Position numbers and translations under genes: made by a program
Notes under the pieces: generated by a model
Seen by the model: only the letters and a program-made list of their open reading frames with translations
Database searches by the model: none
Told to the model about the DNA's origin: nothing
In this document: positions 7,338-14,043 of the stretch, one piece after another
Numbering within the stretch: the first letter of the stretch is position 1
Layout of the letters: the number at the start of each line of letters is the position of its first letter
Source: Deltaproteobacteria bacterium
Lineage (GTDB): Bacteria; Desulfobacterota; Anaeroferrophillalia; Anaeroferrophillales; Tharpellaceae
NCBI GenBank assembly: GCA_030640695.1
Contig: DAOWIX010000020.1
Location: forward strand, 1 to 17,906
Length of the DNA: 17,906 bases
Direction of reading: 5' to 3'

Positions 7338-7356
7338 TTGATTAGCGGAGACCATT

Positions 7357-8313
7357 TTGGAAAGTAGCAACCATAACACTGCATTCATATTTCCCGGTCA
7401 GGGATCACAGCATATCGGCATGGGTAAAGAGTTATATGATAATTTTTCGGAAGCCCGCGAAACCTTCTCTGAAGCCAATGATGCCCTAGGTGAAGATCTG
7501 ACCAAAATCTGTTTTTCAGGCTCCCCTGAAGAGCTCAACCAGACTGCCAACACACAGCCTGCCATCTTGGCGGTAAGCATTGCCGCCTATCGCGTGTTGA
7601 GCCGTAAACTTGATCTTAAACCAGTCGTGGCCGCCGGCCATAGCTTGGGAGAGTATTCAGCTCTGGTCGCCGCCGGAACCATCTCTTTCTTTGATGCCGT
7701 ACGTATCGTCCGGGCCCGAGGCAACTTTATGCAGAGCGCGGTCCCCGCCGGCCTCGGAACCATGGCTGCAGTCATGGGCATGAAACCGCAACAGATTGTC
7801 GATATCTGTGATGAAACCACCAATCTTAAAAACGATCAAATCGTTGAACCGGCCAACTACAACTGCCCTGGCCAGATTGTCATTTCCGGGCATGTCCCGG
7901 CGATTATGGAAGCTGGAGAAAAAGCTCAGCAAGCTGGGGCCAGCCGAGTCGTAAAGTTACCTGTCAGCGCCCCGTTTCACTGTTCGTTAATGCGCCCGGC
8001 CGCAGAAAAACTTGCTGAGCGCTTTGCCGACGTCAAAATCAAAGAGCCCGCGATTCCGATCATCTCCAATGTTGACGCCGAAGCCAACTATCATGCCGAC
8101 AGCGTCCGGCATCTTCTGATTCAGCAAGTCAGCAGTGCAGTGCGCTGGGAAGAGTCGATGCAGTTGGCGATCAATCAAGGGGTCACCCAAGTCATCGAAC
8201 TGGGTCCCGGACGGGTTCTCTCCGGCCTCATGCGGCGTATCAATCGCCAGACAAAAACTCTAAACCTGGCAACCTGCCAGGATCTTGACCGGATTGCCGA
8301 GAGCTACGCATGA
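7357..8313 (+). CDS. fabD: Malonyl-CoA:ACP transacylase
   Basis: FabD loads malonate from malonyl-CoA onto acyl carrier protein, supplying the extender unit for type II fatty-acid synthesis. The product (318 residues, normal length) shows FPGQGSQ near the N-terminus, the nucleophile motif GHSLGEYSAL with Ser96, the arginine block RARGNFMQ, and the catalytic histidine in APFHCSL (His208). The start is a TTG at 7357: GGAG lies six bases upstream, and any later ATG would remove the essential GQGSQ strand. Its stop overlaps the fabG start by four bases (ATGA), indicating translational coupling. A dedicated promoter precedes it. Confidence 0.96.
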   Translation: MESSNHNTAFIFPGQGSQHIGMGKELYDNFSEARETFSEANDALGEDLTKICFSGSPEELNQTANTQPAILAVSIAAYRVLSRKLDLKPVVAAGHSLGEYSALVAAGTISFFDAVRIVRARGNFMQSAVPAGLGTMAAVMGMKPQQIVDICDETTNLKNDQIVEPANYNCPGQIVISGHVPAIMEAGEKAQQAGASRVVKLPVSAPFHCSLMRPAAEKLAERFADVKIKEPAIPIISNVDAEANYHADSVRHLLIQQVSSAVRWEESMQLAINQGVTQVIELGPGRVLSGLMRRINRQTKTLNLATCQDLDRIAESYA

Positions 8314-9086
8314 TGACTCCTGCATCTCCTTTCAATTTCAGTGGTAAAGTTGCCCTGGTTACCGGTGGCACCCGGGGTATCGGCAAAGAGCTAACCACCT
8401 CCTTGGCCCAACATGGGGCTCGAGTCTACTTTTGCGGTACCAATCAAGAACTCGGGGAGACGGTCGCCCGCGAAATCAACCAGAATCTAGCGCCGGAAAG
8501 TGCCGGAACCTCATTTATCAAGGTTGATGTCTCCAACTTTACAGCCTGCAGCGATATGGTAGCTGAAATCACCGCTGAAACCAAGCAGATTGATTTCCTT
8601 ATCAATAATGCCGGTATCACCCGTGACAACCTGCTCTTAAGGCTTAAAGAGAGTGATTGGGATGAGGTTATGGATGTCAACCTGAAAGGCGGCTTTAACT
8701 GCAGTAAAGCGGTTGTCTGCAGCATGATCAAAAAACGCTTCGGCCGGATTATCTTTCTCTCATCGGTCATCGGCCTTATGGGTAACAGCGGGCAAGCCAA
8801 CTATGCCGCAGCCAAAGCCGGCGTCATTGGCTTCGGCAGAAGTCTGGCCCGGGAGTTGGCTTCGAGAAATATCACCAGCAACATCATCGCCCCCGGCTAT
8901 ATCCAAACCGAAATGACAGAGGCCATGGATCCCAAAGCCCAGGAAAAAATCAAAGAGATGATTCCCGCCGGCCGCTTGGGTACGGTGAGTGACATCAGTA
9001 ACGCCACCCTCTTTCTGCTCTCACCACTAGCTGACTATATTACCGGCCAAGTGATACAGGTTGATGGCGGAATGTTAATGGCTTAA
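8310..9086 (+). CDS. fabG: 3-oxoacyl-ACP reductase
   Basis: FabG performs the first NADPH-dependent reduction of each elongation cycle. It is a short-chain dehydrogenase with the cofactor loop TGGTRGIG (about residues 18-25), NNAG, and the catalytic Ser152, Tyr165 and Lys169. Their spacing is identical to that of E. coli FabG (138/151/155), the whole being shifted by a slightly longer N-terminus and a small insertion. The block NSGQANYAAAKAG is nearly the same as in E. coli, and the C-terminus ends in the usual YITGQVIQVDGGMLM. It starts with two consecutive ATG codons at 8310 and 8313; either could be used, and the first overlaps the fabD stop. A gap of 191 bases with no visible gene follows before acpP. 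Confidence 0.96.
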   Translation: MMTPASPFNFSGKVALVTGGTRGIGKELTTSLAQHGARVYFCGTNQELGETVAREINQNLAPESAGTSFIKVDVSNFTACSDMVAEITAETKQIDFLINNAGITRDNLLLRLKESDWDEVMDVNLKGGFNCSKAVVCSMIKKRFGRIIFLSSVIGLMGNSGQANYAAAKAGVIGFGRSLARELASRNITSNIIAPGYIQTEMTEAMDPKAQEKIKEMIPAGRLGTVSDISNATLFLLSPLADYITGQVIQVDGGMLMA

Positions 9087-9277
9087 CCCTGGCCTGCTGG
9101 TGGCAAACAAGTTATTGAAAAAAACCTGAAACAAGCGACTCAAAAGAGCTGGCTTTATCAGTTCAAACTAGATTCATAAATACACCTTTAACCATCTGAC
9201 CAACAAGAAACCAATTAACCTTTAAAAACAACTAAAATGAGGCAACTGCCGCTATCATTGCAAAAGGAGATCCTGAA

Positions 9278-9511
9278 ATGTCAATAGAAGTAAAGATTAA
9301 AGAGATTATCGCTGAGAAGCTGGGCATTAAAGTGGAAGAGATCAACAACGAAGCTTCATTTATAGATGACTTAGGTGCTGATTCTCTCGATACCGTTGAG
9401 TTGGTCATGGCTTTTGAAGAAGAGTACGGGGTCGAGATCTCTGATGAAGAGGCGGAAACCATCAGAACTGTCCAGAATGCAATTGACTACGTCACCCAGC
9501 ACTCCTCTTAA
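9278..9511 (+). CDS. acpP: Acyl carrier protein
   Basis: This 77-residue acidic helical protein carries the growing acyl chain on a 4'-phosphopantetheine arm attached to Ser36 in the motif GADSLDTVEL. Length, charge and motif are those of a standard AcpP of type II synthesis. The ATG is preceded by AAAGGAG eight to nine bases upstream, the best ribosome binding site in the cluster, consistent with the very high level of AcpP in cells. A strong intrinsic terminator follows at 9562-9595, so acpP is probably the last efficiently transcribed gene of the fabD-fabG-acpP unit, with fabF depending on read-through or its own promoter. Confidence 0.98.
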   Translation: MSIEVKIKEIIAEKLGIKVEEINNEASFIDDLGADSLDTVELVMAFEEEYGVEISDEEAETIRTVQNAIDYVTQHSS

Positions 9512-9561
9512 AACTGTTACAATACAAACTACTTTAGAACGACAACACCAGAAGTTACGTG

Positions 9562-9595
9562 AAACGCCTTTCCAGATATGGGAAGGCGTTTTTTT
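9562..9595 (+). terminator. Intrinsic terminator after acpP
   Basis: A 12-bp stem (AAACGCCTTTCC against GGGAAGGCGTTT, one G-U pair) closes on a 6-base loop AGATAT and runs directly into a stretch of seven T residues (9589-9595). This is a textbook Rho-independent terminator, placed between acpP and fabF. Confidence 0.93.
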
Positions 9596-9708
9596 ACTTT
9601 ACAATTAGCTTCATTGTCGATAAAAAGCAGCACGTCATACAAAAACCTATCAAAAAGTAATCATCTTCAAAAAAATCAACCCAGACTACTTAAGATTGAG
9701 GTAAAACA

Positions 9709-10944
9709 GTGAAGCGCAGAGTCGTCGTAACCGGAATCGGCATGGTAACCCCTCTGGGAACTGGAGTAGAGAAAAGTTGGCAACGCCTGCTGGCGGGAAA
9801 GTCCGGGATCAGCCCGATAACTTCCTTCGACACAGAAAAATTTGCCACAAAAATTGCCGGCCAAGTCAGTGATTTCGAAGTCACTGACTTCATTGAAAAG
9901 AAAGAGACCCGCAAAATGGACACCTTTATCCATTTTGCTATGGCTGCGGCCGATATGGCTATGGAGATGGCGAAACTTGAAGTCACTCCCAGTTTAAGCC
10001 CCCGCCTCGGCGTATCTGTCGGAGCCGGACTCGGAGGTCTCCCTTCTCTTGAGCAATACCACAAGGTTCTGCTTGAGAAGGGACCACGTCGCGTCTCTCC
10101 ATTCTTTATACCAATGATGATTGCCAATCTGGCGCCCGGCAATATAGCTATCCGCCATCAGGCCAAAGGCCCCAATATTTCTGTGGTCACCGCCTGCGCC
10201 ACGGGCACGCACTCAATCGGTGAGGGCATGAAAATCATCCAGCGCAACGATTGTGATGTGATGATCTGCGGCGGCACCGAATCGGCCGTCACCCCGCTCT
10301 GCGTTGCCGGGTTTAATGCCATGAAAGCACTTTCAACGCGAAATGACGAACCGACTCGAGCCAGCCGCCCCTTCGACAAAGACCGTGACGGCTTTGTCCC
10401 GGCTGAAGGGGCCGGGGTGTTGATTCTTGAGGAACTTGAATTCGCTCTAAAACGTGGAGCTCCAATACTGGCAGAACTCAGCGGTTACGGCAGTTCCTGC
10501 GACGCCTTCCATATCGCATCACCAGCCCCCGAAGGTGTGGGCGCTGCAGCCTCGATGGAAGCAGCCTTACGCGATAGCGGCCTGCAACCTGAAAATGTTG
10601 ACTATATCAATGCCCACGGCACCTCGACCTACTTCAACGACCTTTACGAAACCCAGGCGATCAAGAAAGTCTTCGGGGATCATGCAAAAAATCTTTTAAT
10701 CAGCTCCAACAAGTCGATGACTGGCCACATGCTCGGCGGAACCGGCGCCGTTGAAGCGGCCTTCACGATCCTGACGATCAAAAATGGCCAAGTGCCGCCC
10801 ACCATAAATCTGGATAACCCAGACCCAGAATGTGACTTGAACTATGTCCCTAACCTGGCGGTTAAGGCCAATATCAAAAATGCTATAAGTAACTCTTTCG
10901 GTTTCGGCGGGACCAATGCAACTCTCGCCTTTTCAGCTTATTAA
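9709..10944 (+). CDS. fabF: 3-oxoacyl-ACP synthase II
   Basis: FabF condenses malonyl-ACP with acyl-ACP to elongate fatty acids. The product has 411 residues and the Cys-His-His triad at exactly the E. coli FabF positions: Cys163 in VVTACATGTHS, His303 in NAHGTSTYFND and His340 in KSMTGHMLGG. The KS fold begins RRVVVTGIGMVTPLG and ends SNSFGFGGTNATLAF. The start is a GTG at 9709 with GAGG seven bases upstream; no ATG would keep the VVTGIG strand. It is separated from acpP by a strong terminator, so it needs read-through or a promoter in 9596-9708, where I see only weak candidates. A long near-palindrome lies inside the gene at 9863-9890. Confidence 0.96.
   Translation: MKRRVVVTGIGMVTPLGTGVEKSWQRLLAGKSGISPITSFDTEKFATKIAGQVSDFEVTDFIEKKETRKMDTFIHFAMAAADMAMEMAKLEVTPSLSPRLGVSVGAGLGGLPSLEQYHKVLLEKGPRRVSPFFIPMMIANLAPGNIAIRHQAKGPNISVVTACATGTHSIGEGMKIIQRNDCDVMICGGTESAVTPLCVAGFNAMKALSTRNDEPTRASRPFDKDRDGFVPAEGAGVLILEELEFALKRGAPILAELSGYGSSCDAFHIASPAPEGVGAAASMEAALRDSGLQPENVDYINAHGTSTYFNDLYETQAIKKVFGDHAKNLLISSNKSMTGHMLGGTGAVEAAFTILTIKNGQVPPTINLDNPDPECDLNYVPNLAVKANIKNAISNSFGFGGTNATLAFSAY
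9863..9890 (+). repeat. 28-bp near-perfect palindrome inside fabF
   Basis: AAGTCAGTGA (9863-9872) and TCACTGACTT (9881-9890) are perfect inverted copies. The eight bases between them contain the palindrome TTCGAA, so 26 of 28 positions are symmetric. It encodes part of QVSDFEVTDF, about 155 bases into the gene. It may arise from the repetitive protein segment VSDFEVTDF, or form an mRNA hairpin near the 5' end of fabF. Confidence 0.6.
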
Positions 10945-10967
10945 GCTTACACTTAAACTACCAGTCT

Positions 10968-11016
10968 GACTACATACCCTAAAGCTTTTTTCGGGCTTTT
11001 CGGGTATTTCGTAGTC
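10968..11016. repeat. Long imperfect hairpin between fabF and rpiB-glyA
   Basis: GACTAC (10968-10973) pairs with GTAGTC (11011-11016), ATACCC (10974-10979) with GGGTAT (11002-11007), and AAAGC (10981-10985) with GCTTT (10995-10999), interrupted by a 3-base bulge. It fills half of the 88-base gap. There is no T-run on the 3' side, so it is not a standard terminator; it may be a REP-like element or a processing or pausing site. Confidence 0.5.
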
Positions 11017-11032
11017 CAAAAAGAGAAACTCA

Positions 11033-12745
11033 ATGCCCGAAAACACTCCCAAAACCCTGTTTATCGCCAGTGACCATGGCGGCTACCCCCTTAAAGAATC
11101 CCTCAAAAACAGTTTGTCAAAACAGTACAACCTTCACGATTTAGGTACCGACTCAGAAGCCTCGGTTGACTACCCCGAACTGGCCCATGCTCTGGCTGAC
11201 AAAGTCGTTGCCACCCCTGACGCATCAGGAATTCTGATCTGTGGCACCGGTATCGGTATGTCGATCACGGCAAATCGTCATCGTGATATTCGCGCGGCTC
11301 TGGTCCATAATAAATTTACAGCGCAGATGGCGAAAGAGCACAACAATGCCAACATCATTGTCCTCGGTGGCCGGGTTCTGGAACCGACAATGGCCCTGGA
11401 ACTGGTTAAAATCTGGATGAGCTGTAAATATGAAGGTGGCCGCCACCAGCAACGTCTGGATCTTATCGACAGACGTAACCGCAATTCAAACCGAAATATT
11501 GCAGCCCCTTTAAGTGAAGTCGATCCCGAGATCAGCCAACTTATCAGGCAAGAGACCGAACGTGAAGAGAGCAAATTAATTATGATCGCCTCGGAGAACT
11601 GTGTCAGCCAGGCCATACTCGATGCGCATGGCAGCGTTATGACCAACAAATACGCTGAAGGCTATCCGGGAAAACGCTATTACGGAGGCTGTCAGTTCGT
11701 TGATCAAGCCGAACAGCTGGCAATCGATCGCGCCATCTCTCTTTTCGGCGCCGATCATGCCAATGTCCAACCGCTCTCAGGCTCCGGAGCCAACATGGCG
11801 GTTTACTTGAGTGTTCTCAAAGTGGGGGATACTATTTTAGGGATGAATCTGGCCCATGGAGGTCATCTTACACATGGGTCACCGGTCAGTTTTTCTGGAC
11901 AGCTCTACCACTCTGTATTCTATGGAGTTGATCCGGAAACTGAAAAACTCGACTATGACACGATTGAGGAGATCGCCCTGCGCGAACAACCCCGCATGAT
12001 TGTCGCCGGTGCCAGTTCCTACTCAAGAACCTTGGATTTCCCCCGTTTTCGTGAGATTGCCGACAAGGTTGGAGCCATGCTGATGGTTGACATCGCTCAT
12101 ATTGCCGGGTTGATTGTCGCCGGAGCTCATCCTTCACCAATACCCTATGCTGACTTTGTCACCACCACCACTCATAAGACCCTGCGCGGCCCCCGCGGCG
12201 GCATGATCCTCTGCCGCCAGAAATATGCGGCCAGCATTGATAAAACCATCTTCCCCGGCATGCAGGGAGGCCCTTTGATGCACACTATTGCGGCCAAAGC
12301 GGTCGCCTTTAAAGAGGCTATGAGTGAAGAGTTTAAAGAAGTTCAGAAACAGACCGTAATCAATGCCGCCTTTCTTGCCAACCAACTCCAGGAAAAGGGT
12401 TTACGCATTGTCTCCGGCGGCACCGACAACCACCTCTTTCTTATCGACTTAACGAATTTGCCGGTCAACGGCAAAGGGGCTGAAGAGGCCCTTGACAACG
12501 CCGGTATCACAGCCAACAAAAACGGTATCCCTTTTGATCCGCGCAACCCTGCCGACCCCAGTGGCATCCGCATTGGTACTCCCATCGCTTCAACCAGAGG
12601 CATGCGTGAAGCTGAGATGAAGATCGTCGCCGACTGCATCGAAAAGGTTCTCAAAAACCCTGAAGATGGCAATATAAGCAAGGAGGTTAGAACGACAATC
12701 AGGGAACTATGCGCCAGGTTCCCGGTCTATAGCCATTTACTTTAA
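11033..12745 (+). CDS. Fused ribose-5-phosphate isomerase B / serine hydroxymethyltransferase
   Basis: One uninterrupted frame of 570 residues holds two complete enzymes. Residues 1 to about 148 are RpiB (ribose-5-phosphate/ribulose-5-phosphate interconversion): ASDHGG, the CGTGIGMSI loop with Cys70, HNNANI and YEGGRHQQR at its normal C-terminal end. Residues from about 158 to 570 are SHMT/GlyA (serine plus tetrahydrofolate to glycine plus methylene-THF, PLP-dependent): IASEN, TNKYAEGYPGKRYYGG and the PLP lysine Lys382 in TTTTHKTLRGPRGG, ending RELCARFP. That SHMT part is about 413 residues, normal for GlyA. The linker of roughly ten residues is Asn/Arg-rich. No ATG, GTG or TTG in frame lies near the junction, so a separate GlyA start is not available. 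The start ATG at 11033 has only a weak ribosome binding site (AGAGAAA). Confidence 0.9.
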   Translation: MPENTPKTLFIASDHGGYPLKESLKNSLSKQYNLHDLGTDSEASVDYPELAHALADKVVATPDASGILICGTGIGMSITANRHRDIRAALVHNKFTAQMAKEHNNANIIVLGGRVLEPTMALELVKIWMSCKYEGGRHQQRLDLIDRRNRNSNRNIAAPLSEVDPEISQLIRQETEREESKLIMIASENCVSQAILDAHGSVMTNKYAEGYPGKRYYGGCQFVDQAEQLAIDRAISLFGADHANVQPLSGSGANMAVYLSVLKVGDTILGMNLAHGGHLTHGSPVSFSGQLYHSVFYGVDPETEKLDYDTIEEIALREQPRMIVAGASSYSRTLDFPRFREIADKVGAMLMVDIAHIAGLIVAGAHPSPIPYADFVTTTTHKTLRGPRGGMILCRQKYAASIDKTIFPGMQGGPLMHTIAAKAVAFKEAMSEEFKEVQKQTVINAAFLANQLQEKGLRIVSGGTDNHLFLIDLTNLPVNGKGAEEALDNAGITANKNGIPFDPRNPADPSGIRIGTPIASTRGMREAEMKIVADCIEKVLKNPEDGNISKEVRTTIRELCARFPVYSHLL

Positions 12746-12747
12746 TC

Positions 12748-12785
12748 AGTGGGCAGTGGGCAGTGGGCAGTGGGCAGTGGGCAGT
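12748..12785. repeat. Heptanucleotide tandem repeat (AGTGGGC)x5
   Basis: Five perfect copies of AGTGGGC run from 12748 to 12782, plus a partial AGT. The tract begins two bases after the rpiB-glyA stop. Such heptamer tracts are prone to slippage; copy number probably varies between strains. It is outside coding sequence, so phase variation of a protein is not implied. Confidence 0.95.
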
Positions 12786-12827
12786 CTGAAAAGCACTGCT
12801 AAATACTAAATGTCAAATATAAACTTT

Positions 12828-12855
12828 TTGACTTGAGTGAAATCCTTAATATTTA
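12828..12855 (+). promoter_or_regulatory. Candidate promoter for dCMP deaminase-nrdR
   Basis: TTGACT (12828-12833) and TATTTA (12850-12855) are 16 bases apart, a 5/6 and a 4/6 match. It lies 28 bases before the start of the deaminase gene and after the heptamer tract. The surrounding sequence is AT-rich, so a chance match is possible. Confidence 0.4.
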
Positions 12856-12882
12856 AAACAAAAAAACATAAAAGGCAGTCAA

Positions 12883-13359
12883 ATGCAAACACCAACCTCG
12901 CAACGACCTGACTGGCAGACCTATTTTATGGATATTGCACAGCTGGTTGCGAGTCGTTCGACCTGCCTCAGACGCCATGTTGGGTCTGTTATCGTCAAGG
13001 AGAACCGCATCCTCTCTACCGGCTACAATGGCACCCCGACCGGCATTCGCCACTGTCTTGAAAGGGGGTGTTTGCGCGATGAACTCAAGATCCCCTCGGG
13101 CCAACGGCATGAACTCTGCCGGGGCCTGCACGCTGAACAAAATGCCATTATCCAGGCAGCTTACCACGGCGTCTCCATCGAATCTGGTGAAATCTACTGC
13201 ACCAACCAGCCCTGTATCATCTGCGCCAAGATGATTATCAATGCTGGTCTAAAAAAGATCATTATCGGCAACTCCTATCCCGATGAGCTGGCCGCTGAGA
13301 TGCTTAATGAAGCCGGTCTTAAAGTGGTTGTTATCTCGCCTGAAAAATTTACAAACTGA
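12883..13359 (+). CDS. Deoxycytidylate deaminase (ComEB-type)
   Basis: This zinc-dependent deaminase converts dCMP to dUMP, the substrate of thymidylate synthase. The 158-residue protein has the cytidine-deaminase zinc site HAEQNAI (His83, catalytic Glu85) and PCIICAK (Cys111, Cys114), plus the N-terminal ASRSTCLRRHVGSVIV and TGYNGTPTG blocks typical of dCMP deaminase/ComEB proteins. His and Cys residues in the insertion around residues 59-80 (HC, GC, HELC) may bind a second zinc, as in some relatives. It sits between SHMT, which makes the methylene-THF used to turn dUMP into dTMP, and nrdR, the ribonucleotide reductase regulator, so the context fits dNTP supply. The ribosome binding site is weak (AGG eight bases upstream of the ATG). 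Confidence 0.92.
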   Translation: MQTPTSQRPDWQTYFMDIAQLVASRSTCLRRHVGSVIVKENRILSTGYNGTPTGIRHCLERGCLRDELKIPSGQRHELCRGLHAEQNAIIQAAYHGVSIESGEIYCTNQPCIICAKMIINAGLKKIIIGNSYPDELAAEMLNEAGLKVVVISPEKFTN

Positions 13360-13379
13360 AACCATTGGCGTAAAACTTT

Positions 13380-13838
13380 ATGAAGTGTCCTTTTTGCAGC
13401 TTTCCGGAAGACAAGGTTATCGACTCTCGTATCGCCAAAGATCAAAGTGCGATCCGCCGGCGCCGAGAGTGTCTCTCCTGCAATAGACGATTCACCACCT
13501 TTGAACGCGTTGAAATCAACCTACCGCTGGTTATCAAACAAGATCAGAGCCGGGAGGCCTACGACCGCCATAAAGTCGAAAACGGTCTCCGCAAAGCGTG
13601 CGAAAAGAGGCCGGTCAGCCAGGAGCAGATTGAAGGATTGGTCAACGAACTCGAACAAGTGTTGCGTGAAAACGGTGAAAAAGAGGTACCCGTCGCTTTT
13701 GTCGGAGAGCACATCATGGCTGCCTTAAAAGATCTCGACGATGTCGCCTATATCCGCTTTGCCTCGGTCTATCGACAGTTCAAAGATATCAATGAATTCA
13801 TGCAAGAACTTCAAGGCCTGCTCAAACATACGAAGTAG
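13380..13838 (+). CDS. nrdR: Transcriptional repressor NrdR
   Basis: NrdR represses ribonucleotide reductase genes when dATP is abundant. The 152-residue product has normal length, an N-terminal zinc ribbon with Cys3-x2-Cys6 and Cys31-x2-Cys34 followed by RRFTTFER, and an ATP-cone domain from about residue 49 to 139 (VIKQDQSREAYDRHKVENGL onward). The start at 13380 is fixed by the MKCPFC zinc ribbon; no clear ribosome binding site precedes it, and it lies 20 bases after the deaminase stop, suggesting coupling. In many bacteria nrdR neighbours glyA and rib genes, as here. I see no obvious NrdR box pair in front of it. Confidence 0.96.
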   Translation: MKCPFCSFPEDKVIDSRIAKDQSAIRRRRECLSCNRRFTTFERVEINLPLVIKQDQSREAYDRHKVENGLRKACEKRPVSQEQIEGLVNELEQVLRENGEKEVPVAFVGEHIMAALKDLDDVAYIRFASVYRQFKDINEFMQELQGLLKHTK

Positions 13839-13868
13839 GCAGTAAAAATATCAACCCACGCAAACCTG

Positions 13869-13886
13869 TGCAAATAATTATTTGCA
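13869..13886. repeat. Perfect 18-bp palindrome after nrdR
   Basis: TGCAAATAATTATTTGCA reads the same on both strands. It lies 30 bases after the nrdR stop and is followed by AAAAA. As RNA from the plus strand it would form a weak AU-rich hairpin without a T-run. Read from the minus strand it is followed by TTTTTAC-like sequence only upstream, so it is not a clear terminator either. A protein-binding dyad is possible. Confidence 0.6.
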
Positions 13887-13895
13887 AAAAGACTC

Positions 13896-14023
13896 GTAAC
13901 TATTCAGCTAACCCGCAAATTCAGGGAACACAATCCCGATTTCCTTCGGAGAATCAGGTTGTGTCCCCAGAATTTGCTAAAATATCAATATTTGACACTT
14001 TTTTACTCACGCTGAATAGTTAC
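13896..14023. mobile_element. Nested inverted-repeat element (MITE/REP-like), 128 bp
   Basis: The outer ends are perfect 13-bp inverted repeats, GTAACTATTCAGC (13896-13908) and GCTGAATAGTTAC (14011-14023). Inside lies a second, larger imperfect palindrome from 13915 to 13977. Its arms start GCAAATTC/GAATTTGC, continue GGGAACACAA/TTGTGTCCCC and close on a CTTCGG (UUCG-type) tetraloop at 13944-13949. There is no coding capacity. The GGGAACACAA core resembles REP-type hairpins mobilised by RAYT (IS200-like) transposases, from memory. The structure suggests a non-autonomous element lodged between nrdR and ribD, its right end only 20 bases before ribD. I see no clear target-site duplication, and no second copy in this window. 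Confidence 0.65.
13992..14020 (+). promoter_or_regulatory. Candidate outward promoter at the right end of the element, toward ribD
   Basis: A perfect TTGACA (13992-13997) lies 17 bases before AATAGT (14015-14020), a 4/6 match to the -10 box that is formed by the terminal repeat itself. The -35 box adjoins the dyad AAATATCAATATTT (13980-13993). It would start transcription near 14027, only about 17 bases before the ribD ATG. Confidence 0.4.
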
Positions 14024-14043
14024 AAAGGCTCAAGAATACAACC

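Noticed and set aside
7124..7356. Degenerate fabH remnant between plsX and fabD
   Set aside because: The gap shows no stretch resembling a ketoacyl synthase in any frame; it is regulatory-looking and AT-rich.
9596..9708. Promoter for fabF
   Set aside because: Only weak pairs such as TTTACA-N17-TAAAAA are present; not enough to list as a feature.
11470..11540. Separate glyA start inside the rpiB-glyA frame
   Set aside because: No in-frame ATG, GTG or TTG and no ribosome binding site lies at the junction; TTG and GTG triplets there are out of frame.
12748..12785. CRISPR or direct-repeat array
   Set aside because: The unit is 7 bp with no spacers; it is a simple tandem repeat.
13839..14043. 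FMN riboswitch upstream of ribD
   Set aside because: The conserved RFN-element blocks are not seen; the structure there is a two-layer inverted repeat of another kind.
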